Shown in pieces: positions 50,662-60,121 of a stretch of 64,000 nt of DNA (within the stretch, counting starts at the first letter, position 1; each line of letters starts with the position of its first letter). The position numbers were made by a program, and so were the translations under genes. Location: contig JAADVB010000078.1 of assembly GCA_023334545.1 (NCBI GenBank), forward strand, positions 1 to 64,000, in the 5' to 3' direction. Below the pieces are notes generated by a model that worked only from the letters and a program-made list of their open reading frames with translations, ran no database searches and was not told the DNA's origin. Source of the stretch: Salisapilia sapeloensis (taxonomy: Eukaryota > Oomycota > Peronosporomycetes > Peronosporales > Salisapiliaceae).

Positions 50662-51242
50662 CGTACGAATGTGAGGGGATCGGTGCTTTTCGTATTGTGA
50701 GAAGCGTACGAACCGTAGGATTAGCACGGATCATCATTGGGTAAAATGGCTGTCGGGACGGTATGGATTGGCAGAAAATGCTGGCGACAGTCTCTTCCGG
50801 TATGAAGCCTGCTATATAGCGGGAGATTGTGTACGTGGGAACAAGTTGCGTAGTGGCTAGTTGCAGCTACTGGATACGTCGAGTCTGTGATGTTGGATGC
50901 AACGTTCTGCATCCATCTGATCGGCTCGAATGTATCTTGATGCAGCGAGTATGTTGCTGTTGAAGGGACACGGGAGGGATTCAGGCTCTGAGACATCTTG
51001 CATCGACGTAGTAACGGAATTGAGGCATGGATACGTCCATGAATGCGTGGCATGATCTGCGCAAGAGCCGACTACGGCATCATACCGTTTGCTAGCATCA
51101 TGTCATGGTCTTCACGTGTCCTTCAAGCAGCATAAACGATATGATTGGCTGAAATGCTGAATATTGGCCAATCTCGTCCGTCCGGTTGAAGTTCCGGAAG
51201 CCGCACAAATAGATTCGCCCCGAAACGCACAAGACAGCTACC
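50662..51242. promoter_or_regulatory. Shared intergenic promoter of the two VDAC genes
   Basis: 580 bp between two divergent porin starts. A short minus-strand frame inside (50721-51053) has no protein features. Co-regulation is inferred from the arrangement; no specific element was identified. Confidence 0.5.
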
Positions 51243-52091
51243 ATGGTCGTGCTCTACAAGGACTTTGCCAAGACGGCGCAAGACATTCTCCGAGATGACT
51301 TTGACTTTAGCCGCAAGTTGAAGATCAAGACCAAGGCGGCCAATGGCGTCGCGTTCACGACGGAAGGCGAAATGGACTCGAACAAGTCGATTGTCGGCAA
51401 GCTCGCCGGTGCCTTTAGCCACCCGCAGTCCGGTATTGTTTTTAAGAAGCTGCAGGTGACCACTGGCGGCAAGCTTGTCACGGAAGCTGAGGCACCGAAT
51501 GTTTACACGCCTGGCCTCAAGGTGACGGCCAAGACGGAGGATTCGTCCTTGGCCAAGGGCGCGTCGGGTGCACGCAACGGCGTCTTTGGCTTTGAGTACG
51601 TCCAGCCGCAGTACTCGGTGCAGATGGAAGCCGATCTTGCTCGCAAGACGATTAGCAAGAGCACCACGTACGCCATGGACAACGTTCTCTTCGGTGCTAT
51701 GGGCATCTTTAACGTGAACCGCACGGCGTACGACGACCACAACGTTGCCATCGGATACGTCGGACCGGACTATGCTGCGTCTGTCCAGACGAAGAAGAAG
51801 TTCAACGCCGTGTCTGGTGCCTTCCACCACCACTTGTCGCCGGAAGTCGTGTACTCTGCTGTCTTCGACTATAACATGAAGAATGGGGACAATAAACTGA
51901 GCGTCGGAGGTCGATACAAGGCGGATCCGTTGACGACGTACGCCGGCAAGGTCGAGAGCGACGGCCACGTGTCGCTCGCGCTCGTCCAGAAGATTCGTCC
52001 GTTCCTGTCGCTGTCGACGAGTGCGTACATTGACGCGAAGAACTTTGACGGCGACGCGCACAAGTTCGGTCTCGGCCTCACGCTTGGTTAA
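51243..52091 (+). CDS. VDAC: Mitochondrial porin VDAC, copy 2
   Basis: 282 residues starting MVVLYKDFAKTAQDILRDDF and ending HKFGLGLTLG, as in copy 1. It shares motifs such as HHHLSPE.VY and LTTYAGKVESDG, but central strands differ (for example RTAYDDHNVAIGYVGPDYAA against the equivalent of copy 1). Both copies keep an intact frame, so both are probably functional. Which one is the main isoform cannot be told from sequence. Confidence 0.95.
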   Translation: MVVLYKDFAKTAQDILRDDFDFSRKLKIKTKAANGVAFTTEGEMDSNKSIVGKLAGAFSHPQSGIVFKKLQVTTGGKLVTEAEAPNVYTPGLKVTAKTEDSSLAKGASGARNGVFGFEYVQPQYSVQMEADLARKTISKSTTYAMDNVLFGAMGIFNVNRTAYDDHNVAIGYVGPDYAASVQTKKKFNAVSGAFHHHLSPEVVYSAVFDYNMKNGDNKLSVGGRYKADPLTTYAGKVESDGHVSLALVQKIRPFLSLSTSAYIDAKNFDGDAHKFGLGLTLG

Positions 52092-52254
52092 GTCTTGTCC
52101 CTCTTTTCTGGCTGCATGAAACGTAGGCAGGTTGCAATATACACCAGTTTTACTCTAATTCGTACGTATTACCACTAATTTCTTAGTTTTATCACCTTTG
52201 CGACTATTCAAGATCGCGACGCTTCAAGACGAATTACACAAAATCGAGGAAACG

Positions 52255-53115
52255 ATGGCGGACGGCGATGAGCGCTTCGATGCGCTGCTTATGAACATGG
52301 CACAGACGCAGCACGGAATTGAACCATTGCTGGACTCGGTCTTCTCCTTCTTGCGTCGCAAGACAGACTTCTTCTCTGGTGCGCCGAAAGACCAGGTCGA
52401 GAACACGGTGCTCCAGAGCGTCCGGAAGCAAGCGGCTATCTTTGAGAAAGAACAGTATCATAAAAAGCAGCAGGTTGCTCCCCCGAAACCTGTCAAAGAG
52501 ACACCTCGCTTCGAAGAGGTGCAAGAGGCAACGCCAAAAGGTAACGAGTCAATGCCAAAAGGTACCGAATCGAGCGGAAAAGACAACGAGGAGGAAGAAG
52601 AGGCAGGATTGACGGGAAATGGGGGCAGAACGGAAAAGTATACGTGGACGCAGACGCTGCAAGAAGTGCAGATGAGCTTTGATGTCCCTTCTGGTACGAA
52701 GGGTCGCCAAGTGGATGTCGACATCAAGGCCGGAAAGCTGCGTGTCGGGCTCAAGGGCAGTGACGTGCTTGTGGATGGGAATTTACATAAACGCGTCAAG
52801 ACGGAAGATAGTTTCTGGACGATCGAAGATGGCACGAAGCTGTGTATCTACTTGCAAAAGGAGAATCAGATGGAATGGTGGAAATGTGTCATGGAAGGCG
52901 ACGCGGAGATTGATACGAGCAAAGTGCAACCGGAGAATTCGAATCTGTCGGACCTGGATGCAGATACACGGAAGACGGTAGAGAAGATGATGTTTGATCA
53001 GCGACAGAAAGCACAGGGGTTGCCGACGAGTGACGAGATGCAAAAGCAAGAGATGTTGCAAAAGTTTATGTCTCAACATCCGGAAATGGACTTTAGCAAC
53101 GCCAAGGTCGGATAA
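52255..53115 (+). CDS. NUDC: Nuclear distribution protein NudC
   Basis: 286 residues from MADGDERFDALLMNMAQTQH; the frame is open upstream but lacks a better start. The N-terminal NudC region has GIEPLLDSVFSFLRRKTDFF. A Lys/Glu-rich linker follows, then the CS domain about 145-235 (YTWTQTLQEVQMSFDVP, KGRQVDVDIKAGKLRVGLKG, WTIEDGTKLCIYLQKENQMEWW). The tail ends PTSDEMQKQEMLQKFMSQHP and MDFSNAKV, diagnostic of NudC. It is an Hsp90 co-chaperone linked to dynein/LIS1 and WD40 client folding. Confidence 0.95.
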   Translation: MADGDERFDALLMNMAQTQHGIEPLLDSVFSFLRRKTDFFSGAPKDQVENTVLQSVRKQAAIFEKEQYHKKQQVAPPKPVKETPRFEEVQEATPKGNESMPKGTESSGKDNEEEEEAGLTGNGGRTEKYTWTQTLQEVQMSFDVPSGTKGRQVDVDIKAGKLRVGLKGSDVLVDGNLHKRVKTEDSFWTIEDGTKLCIYLQKENQMEWWKCVMEGDAEIDTSKVQPENSNLSDLDADTRKTVEKMMFDQRQKAQGLPTSDEMQKQEMLQKFMSQHPEMDFSNAKVG

Positions 53116-53825
53116 GGACGATTGAGATTTGCGTAGGGGAGATAGGATTGGGCAATTCGAAACACCTTTTACAATGAATGCAACTGGTTGTGCGATTCTG
53201 GAGGCTATAAGCCTGATAGATGTGCTTTGTTTTTATGTTTCTTTTCTTTGTCATCTGACTGGGACTTATGTGGTGTTCGTTCACGACTTGCATTGCCGAT
53301 GTGGAGTTCGCTGAGACTGTGAAAGTGCATTTAGAATTGATGTGATAGCAATATTGAGAGAAGATAATTATGTTGTAGTCTGGGTCTTTGCTGTAATGCT
53401 GCCTTCATCTACTTCTCATTATGTGCAAAGAATAAGATTTACAAGTTTAGTTACTACTACTTAGTCTACGAGCTGCTTCTTTAAATGGAATACTCTTCTC
53501 ATTCTGTCTAGTACTCCTAGAGCCTATATGTACTATCGAATCTACACCTCCCGTTCATGAAACTTATATCATACCACGCCCGTTTACAAAGGGTATTGTG
53601 TCGATATGCCATCGTTTAGGACAGATTACAAGACTCTAGGCTTCCTTCCTATCCAGCACACATCTCTCACATTGGTTTTGAGGAACAGCGTTGGGCGTTT
53701 CCAATCTTGAGGAGAGTATGGTACCCAGAGCAGCGATCGTGAGCCAATTTGACAGTGCTCGATAGAAATTACTTTTTATTGTGCGATTTGCCATTTAGCG
53801 AGATAAGGAAGGAGCATCGACTAGA
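53116..53825. other. Intergenic, nothing recognised
   Basis: About 0.7 kb of AT-leaning sequence with broken frames between NudC and the PAXX-like candidate. No RNA gene or repeat was recognised. Confidence 0.45.
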
Positions 53826-54779
53826 ATGGCTACTTCTGAAGGCTTTGTTACGTTCCCGTCTGATCCAAGTACAGAGTATCGCTATCTTATAACGACGGAT
53901 AGTATGAGTATCGAGATTTGGTTGAAGGATGCGTACAGCAAGCATGAGTGGTAATGTCAGCATACTCTCACGTCATTTTTCCCGCCCTCTTTCTCACTCT
54001 CGATGCAGGAAGTCGAACATGGTCAAGCCAAGTGATCTTAATATCCGAAATGCTCAAAGACTCAATCGTGCACTAGCCGAGTGCTTCGCGGTAGGACTTA
54101 AAGTGGTTACCGATATAAAGTCATACATTCTAACTTTTCCTCGAGGTAGTGCTTTACGGATTGTTTGGAGGAGGCGAATGGAGAATCAGGAGACGTGGAT
54201 CTTGTTATGGGCTTCGATGGTGTCTTGATGATATTCTTTTGGCTGAATCTCAATGCATCCACTATCAATCGGCGACAAGCGTATTGCATTCCTTTGAATA
54301 AAATCGTTCGAAACGATTTCCAAGTCATGAAATCCAAGGTGCATGTTTTGGAAGCAAAAGTTGCGCATCTGGAGAAGCGTCAAGTTCGCACATTCATTGG
54401 TCATTTCAACAAAAGTGCTCCACACGGAAAGCGTTTCGGACGGAAGGGTTCCCAATATGACCAAACCTATATCTCTAATCGCTCGGATAGAAGCCTTCAG
54501 TCTCAACGTCGGAGATTCTATGAGGCCACTTATCAGGCAGGATGTAATGGAGCTCTTCATGTGATACAAGATGGTAACGCTTTAAGCTTTTCCTCTTCGT
54601 TTCAACGCAGACACGCTGATGATCGAGTGACCGAGACGTGGCTTGCCGACGCAATGGCTCCTGAATTAGCGTTTGCAGTCACTTTTGATGCGATCAGTAG
54701 TGATGACGGGAATCCTCTTGGGCTGATCCTCTTCTTATTGACATGCTTTATGGTAATTTGTACTTTTGTTTGCTTCTAA
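53826..54779 (+). CDS. Unknown protein with XRCC4/PAXX-like layout
   Basis: Three exons (53826-53950, 54009-54090, 54150-54779) sum to 278 residues. Residues 1-110 look like a compact beta head: YRYLITTDSMSIEIWLKDAY, then LNRALAECFACFTDCLEEAN and DLVMGFDGVLMIFFWLNLNA. These are followed by a coiled-coil-like helix (QVMKSKVHVLEAKVAHLEKR). Head, helical bundle segment, then leucine-heptad stalk is the order seen in XRCC4, XLF and PAXX, factors of non-homologous end joining. The C-terminal 130 residues are basic then hydrophobic (LGLILFLLTCFMVICTFVCF), which does not fit that family. Function is uncertain, and the 3' end could be spliced differently. Confidence 0.55.
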
Positions 54780-55245
54780 GATGCTCAAGCTCAAGTAAAG
54801 TCTAGCGGAATGAATGGATGTCTTTTCAATTTCACTATGTTCGTATGCTTCTACTCAACCTTAAAAGCTATTCAACCACCATCATGACTTCATGATTTCT
54901 ATCCGACTTTGCTTCCACTTCCAGAAGGTAGATCGGTCTACAATCCCTCCGTTCTTGTGGATGCGCACTAGAGCACCACTAGGAGTACCTTTATTAGCCT
55001 GATTGACCCACGAGATTGTTTTTTGCTTCTAGGAAAGCTTAATGGCAAAGAGCTATGTCTTCCCGACAAGAGACATGATGATAAGACACATAGAAACTTG
55101 ATTTATAGATAGCTCTTCCCGCCGTACACGTCCCTAGTATCCACAGCACTTCCAACGACACAATGACAACTTCTGGTAGTATCGAATCAACTATGCATGT
55201 AAAGATATCTATACGAAACAAGCCTATAGTATCCTCTTCTCTCAT
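54780..55245. other. Intergenic, nothing recognised
   Basis: About 470 bp between the PAXX-like gene end and the stop of the repeat protein. Frames are short and broken. Confidence 0.45.
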
Positions 55246-55920
55246 CTAGGCAATGTCTACATTCGACTTTCTCAAGTCATGCGGCGGCGTCGGCTGAGTC
55301 GTATACTTTTTAAACTCTTCTGGAGATAGCGGATGAATGTAATTCGACGTCGAGTAGTCCGTATCGTCGTATCCGACATGAAAGTGCGTTGCTCGAAGAT
55401 CCTTCTGCGTCTCCTTGGACATGGTACTCGGCTTGAACTCTTGCATCTTATCGCAGAATTGTCCTTTAGCTTCCGATTGGTACTCTATCTTTTCATCATA
55501 CGAAATCCCTCTCGTCGGTTTCGCACCTGTCGTCTTCCGCACTTGATCTCTCCATCGCATCGCTTCTCGTGCTTTCTCCGGATCATACTTGGTCGCATGC
55601 TGCGTCGAGGACTCTAACGTGTTTTCGTCAATACCAAGCGACAGCGACGTCTTATTCTGATACGTCTTCTGCTCTTCACTAGCTTGCCCCGTGTACTTGT
55701 CTAGACTACCAGTCGGATCCTGTAGCTTGCTGCTAGTCGTAAACTCTCGTCCGTCGCCACGTACACCAAAGTGTATGCTTGAGACGTACCTGTCTTCCTT
55801 GGTCTGACTAGAGGAAGGCTTGACATGACCTGGATAGGCCTGTTGCTGGTTACTCGTGTCATAGTCGAGACGATCGTAGCCAAAGACGACGGACGTTTGC
55901 TGTGCAGGGTGCTCGGACAT
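55246..55920 (-). CDS. Protein with three FG-D-Y-TS repeats, possibly flagellar
   Basis: 224 residues, intronless, hydrophilic, without signal or membrane segments. Three related segments recur: SVVFGYDRLDYDTSNQ (residue 10), SIHFGVRGDGREFTTSSK (about 48) and THFHVGYDDTDYSTSNY (about 187). All are of the form hxFGxxxxxYxTS, which recalls short repeats in microtubule-inner or axoneme-associated proteins of flagellates. Between them are charged helical stretches (DPEKAREAMRWRDQVRKTT). I infer a cytoskeletal or flagellar protein; no named family is assigned. Confidence 0.75.
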   Translation of the reverse strand: MSEHPAQQTSVVFGYDRLDYDTSNQQQAYPGHVKPSSSQTKEDRYVSSIHFGVRGDGREFTTSSKLQDPTGSLDKYTGQASEEQKTYQNKTSLSLGIDENTLESSTQHATKYDPEKAREAMRWRDQVRKTTGAKPTRGISYDEKIEYQSEAKGQFCDKMQEFKPSTMSKETQKDLRATHFHVGYDDTDYSTSNYIHPLSPEEFKKYTTQPTPPHDLRKSNVDIA

Positions 55921-56026
55921 GAGAGACGAGAGATCGAGAGTAGACGAGGAAAAAAGTATTTATAGCGATAAGAAAGAAATGGAAATATAAAATACTTTTT
56001 CTTTTGTATTTGATTTCAAGGAATCG

Positions 56027-56536
56027 TTAGACATTGAAGCTTTCGCCACATCCACAGCTTCCTTTCGCATTCGGGTTCTCGAAAACGAATTCCGACGATA
56101 GTGGTGTCGTCTGGAAATCCATGGTCGTCCCGACGACGTGGAAAAGTGCCTTGGGCTCGACGAATACTCGAACACCATGCTGATGGACTTCTTCCTCCAT
56201 TTTCTCTTTCTTATCAGCGTAATTCATCGTGTACGACAGTCCGTTGCAGCCACCTAAAACACTATTTTAGATGATAAAAGAAAGAAATAATAGTACATGG
56301 ACATACGAGTTCGTACGCCCAACCGAATACCAATGGCATCGGGTTTATTCTCCAAGAGCTCCCGAATACGATCCGCAGCCGATTCGGTCTATATGGGACA
56401 GGGAAGCTAAGTATAATGTCTACAAGACGAATGTATGCGCCGTACGAGTTTTAATGGCGGCGGAAGCTCGCGACGACGGCGTGTAGGTTTCTGTTCTGCT
56501 GCTACGGTCGAGTAGAATGTCTGCTGCGGCGTGCAT
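56027..56536 (-). CDS. ISCA1: Mitochondrial iron-sulfur assembly protein ISCA1
   Basis: Three exons (56536-56429, 56388-56307, 56253-56027) sum to 138 residues. The A-type core reads TESAADRIRELLENKPDAIG, GVRTRGCNGLSYTMNYAD, VRVFVEPKALFHVVGTTMDF and ends FENPNAKGSCGCGESFNV. It keeps all three cluster ligands: Cys in GCNG and the CGC pair. The Ser/Arg/Ala-rich, acid-poor N-terminus could be a mitochondrial leader. The first intron is only 40 nt with a GTCTTG donor, chosen because it joins KTRTAHTF to TESA as in ISCA1 orthologues. Role: late [4Fe-4S] assembly in mitochondria. Confidence 0.88.
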
Positions 56537-56684
56537 ACAGCACGGTGCAATGCTTTCGAGAGCGCGCGATGCATGTTTCTCTGTCTCCTAGTCGATCAAT
56601 CGCGAAATGCTTTTTTGCTAACGTGCGACTTTCGTCCTCTGAAATATCATCCAATCAGATCATGTATTCTTGTATTTTAGCCAA

Positions 56685-58670
56685 TTACAACAGTCTTCTT
56701 GTCTTTACAACTTCTGAGCCGTACAGCTGCTGGTATAAGCTTAGGAGCTGCTGCTTCTCGTCGTGAATGAAGCGACGGAGAGCTTGTCCACCTAGGTGAT
56801 AATTTTCTATCGCCTGGATACTTTGCTTCACTCGAAGGTTCCATGTTGAAGCGGCAGATGCTGGTTTCGATGGTGGTGTCCATTCGAAGATGTGATCTGG
56901 GTCAAACGTCGAGGTTTCCGGTGGTGGCATCTCATTTGGATCTGGAGACGTCGTCTGTAATGACTGGAAGTCATTCTTCCACCATTTTTGTCTTAGATAC
57001 GTTTCCACTTTGTCGATTTGATCTGTGTCGAAAGCAGATTCGTACACGAGTAGCTCTGCGATGCGGCCTTGGAAGCTGCTGCTGTCACACACGGTCTCCG
57101 CATTACCTAGAGCCAATGGACCGAAAGTGTCCATGTCTACTAGCTCCTCCGTCGAACTAGTCAAGACATCTTGTTGGTTGACTCGGATCGTCAGATCGTC
57201 TTTTGACAAGCGGTAAGCTAGAAGAGAGAATCGGCCGACAGGGAGACTGACGTCTGCGAGCTGTAGAGTTGGGCTAGTGTAGAACGCTGGTTGGTTGTTT
57301 CCATGTAGTAAAAACTGCCCATTCGGAGAGTATCCAAATAGCTTTTGACTACTCCAGGCACTTGGATTCTAATTGTGATTAGTATAGGAAAGATAGTAGA
57401 TACTAGTAGACATACATAGTCATTTGGAGGTGCGACGACGACGAAGATTGTTGTTTCTTGCGATAGTCCTAGGTTAGCGGACTGCATTGGACAACGGAAG
57501 AGGATCGATGGGAGCTGGTCGTTGTCATTCGGCATGAGAAGCGGACGAGAACCCTTCTCGACGGCCACGAAGGATGTCAACGGTGCGACTTGGTTACTCC
57601 AGCTAGAAGATGTTAGTAGAGAGTTACAACTAGAGACAAAAGAGAATGTACGAGTGGACTTCGCAGCCATCTCCAAGTGCTTGGCACTTGCGCATGTCTT
57701 CGACCTGGACGCCAGCATCCGCTTGAAGCCATATCGACAAGTCGGGCGCAACGTCTATCCATAAGTGTCAATAAACTTTACTCTTGTGGTATATTTATTC
57801 AAGTAGAGCTACCAGCTAAGCCCTTTTCAAGTTCTGTCTTGGATACATCCGATACTTTGGCTACATTATCGGACTCCGTAGCTACAGTCTCTCGTGCTGC
57901 ATTCTCTTCGACGTACTCTGTCGTTGGAGAAACTGTCGTCTTCTCAATAGCATCTGCGTCTGGTTTAAGCTCCTTGTGATCCGTTGGGGACCGATTAACA
58001 AATGCAAACGGTAAGACTCGGACCGTTTGATTGCCCTCCACTCCAGCTTCAGGCAGCTCTTCACCATCAAATTTCCTGTCTTCCAAGACGTTCGTGTCCA
58101 TTGTATCTGATACCATGTCATTTGGAGTTATCCATCTCATCTGTGGACTATTAATGTCCTCTTTCTTGGTATCTGCATCTCCTTGAGAAACTTGCCCATG
58201 ATGACTATTTGGTTCGTCTACAGGCTCATTCTCTGCTCCCAAATCGTCTGCTACGACCTGTTTAGGTTCTAGCTCTGTCGTATTCTGCTTTGCATCATAC
58301 TTCTGTCTAATAGCTTTTAATCGTTTATTCATGATCTCGAGCTGTTCTACAGGTATATCCTTGCTTTGCTTCCCACCCGACCTTTCGACCTTGGCATCAA
58401 ACTTGATCATTAAGGAGCTCATCTTCCTCATCCCGAGGATCGTCACGCCAATCATGACTAGGAACCAACTACAATATAGAAACATGAACTCACATACAAT
58501 TGGAGATAGAGTACTAGTATATACGCTAGCCAAAGATATCGACGACGAGAGTAAGTCGGATGCTCCAGTGGTTTTATAAACTCTTCATGATCATCATGCG
58601 CATTCGTATCGGCTTGTACGATCGGTAGGATGGACGATCGACGCCTTCCTTTGACCTCGTAGGAAGCCAT
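56685..58670 (-). CDS. Membrane protein with C-terminal LamG/ConA-like domain
   Basis: I join what look like two genes. The 5' part (58670 down to about 57813) encodes MASYEVKGRRRSSILPIVQA, one or two membrane segments (WLAYILVLYL, WFLVMIGVTILG) and a long acidic linker. The 3' part starts DVAPDLSIWLQADAGVQVED without any in-frame ATG. A 58-nt intron (57755-57812) connects them in phase and removes the apparent stop after GSST. The C-terminal 300 residues (SWSNQVAPLTSFVAV, ETTIFVVVAPPNDY, FQGRIAELLVYESAFDTDQI, VETYLRQKWW) match the LamG-like jellyroll found in many secreted stramenopile proteins. The junction between the membrane segments (29-nt candidate intron near 58470) is uncertain. Ligand unknown. 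Confidence 0.72.
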
Positions 58671-58804
58671 AAGGACTCAACAGGACGTGCGAATGATCAG
58701 GACGACACAAAAAGGCTCAAGGCCGTTATAATAAAATAAAAAACTAATAATAGCATCGTAAGAAAAGCTCTTTATTAGGCGTTTTCATCGTTGTGAGTGG
58801 AAAT

Positions 58805-59242
58805 CTAAAAGTCATCCGGATCGGCAAGCCACTTGTCGAGACCCTTGAGTGGCTTGGATTGTGCCACTGCCTTCTTATGGGCCTCAATTTTATTCGGCAT
58901 GTCCTCGAGTGCTGCTTGGACCTTGCGTACACTGTGTATAGAAATTTAGTCTAGGTGTTGTATAGGTACATGCATACGATCCTACCGGTCGAATTCCGTG
59001 CGTTCATTCTTTGTGCCTTTCGGAGGACGCATGACATGATGCTTGCGCATGGACTCCCACTCGGGCAGCCATCCACCCTGGCCAGGCACCCATTGGCCCA
59101 TTAGACCGTTCTTTTCCGCCTCTTTCTTCACACGAGCGAGTTTACGCTTCGAGATACGAGGTTGCTGCCATTTGCCTTTGACTAATGCTGGACGCAAAGC
59201 CTCCGTGGCCTCGGCTGCCGACAGACGTAAGAAGCGCTCCAT
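58805..59242 (-). CDS. Mitochondrial ribosomal protein, mL59-like
   Basis: Two exons (59242-58986, 58931-58805) give 127 residues. After MERFLRLSAAEATEALRPAL comes KGKWQQPRISKRKLARVKKE, a pattern (G-W--P-IS-R--A---K-A) typical of mL59 (yeast Mrpl25). It is followed by GLMGQWVPGQGGWLPEWESM and a basic second exon ending LDKWLADPDDF. The protein is basic and small, as expected for a mitoribosome component, but the family is poorly conserved. It is divergent from the SS18-like gene, 108 bp apart. Confidence 0.55.
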
Positions 59243-59350
59243 TTTCGGTATGAAGGTGATGACCAGAGACTTTTGCGCCAATCGAAGATGACAAATTGTA
59301 TTTTCCACCAATAATAAAGCTGCATTCTGATCAAAGAAAAAGAATAGAAA

Positions 59351-60097
59351 ATGGCGTCGATGCCGATGATGGCGAATCGGGCGTATGGTGGTGCGCAGGA
59401 GAATGAGGCGAAGGAAGTGACGTCGGAACAGATACAGGCGATGCTGGATGAGAACTCTGGGCTAATTGTTGAGATCATCAATTTAAACAATGAGATTAAA
59501 CGTGGCAAAGGAGCCCAATTAAACGAGTTTCATGAAGAGTTGGACAAGAAGCGGAAGAAGCTGAATCGGAACTTGATGACGCTCGCAAAGTGGGCGGATG
59601 AGGCCTCAAACCCGTCTCCACGGCCACAGGCAAATACGCAGCGGCAGCAGCCGAACCCACAGCAATTCAACCCTGCGTACGCCCAATATCAGCAGCAACA
59701 GCAACAGCAGCAACAGCAGCAACAACAACAGCAGCAGATGCGTCAGAACTACATGAATCCCGTTCAGATGAACACGAACATGACGCCCCAGCAGCTCGCG
59801 CAGTTCAATCAAATGCAGCAAATGCGAGCGCAGGCGATGGCACAAAGGGGGTACAACCCGGCACAGTACACGCCGAACATGGCGGCGCAGCAGTTCAACC
59901 CGCAGATGATGCAGGCGAATTCGATGGCGATGAGTGCACCTATGTACGGCGATGCTCGGAGCATGAACATGAACATGGGGTTCCAACAACCGATGGGTTT
60001 CCCACAAATGATGCAACAGCAGCAACGGATGATGCCGATGCAGCAAGACCCGAACGGGATGAACATGATGCAGCAACCGTCCGATAACAATCAATAG
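59351..60097 (+). CDS. SS18/GIF-type transcriptional coactivator (SSXT domain)
   Basis: 248 residues, intronless. Residues about 23-80 form the SSXT/SNH domain (VTSEQIQAMLDENSGLIVEI and RKKLNRNLMTLAKWADEAS). The rest is Gln/Met/Asn-rich (QPNPQQFNPAYAQY, FPQMMQQQQRMMPMQQDP) with a pure Gln run. SS18 and plant GIF/AN3 proteins bridge sequence-specific factors to SWI/SNF remodellers. The same role is inferred here. It is convergent with RRP40 (24 bp between stops). Confidence 0.85.
   Translation: MASMPMMANRAYGGAQENEAKEVTSEQIQAMLDENSGLIVEIINLNNEIKRGKGAQLNEFHEELDKKRKKLNRNLMTLAKWADEASNPSPRPQANTQRQQPNPQQFNPAYAQYQQQQQQQQQQQQQQQQMRQNYMNPVQMNTNMTPQQLAQFNQMQQMRAQAMAQRGYNPAQYTPNMAAQQFNPQMMQANSMAMSAPMYGDARSMNMNMGFQQPMGFPQMMQQQQRMMPMQQDPNGMNMMQQPSDNNQ
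59690..59737 (+). repeat. CAG/CAA trinucleotide run (poly-Gln)
   Basis: 48 bp of mixed CAG and CAA codons encode 16 consecutive Gln residues in the SS18-like protein. It is a likely length-variable tract, although CAA interruptions should stabilise it. Confidence 0.9.
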
Positions 60098-60121
60098 CTT
60101 TTCTTTCTTTCTACAAACGTT

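Noticed and set aside
51123-52061. 312-codon minus-strand frame
   Set aside because: Antisense of VDAC copy 2; no recognisable protein.
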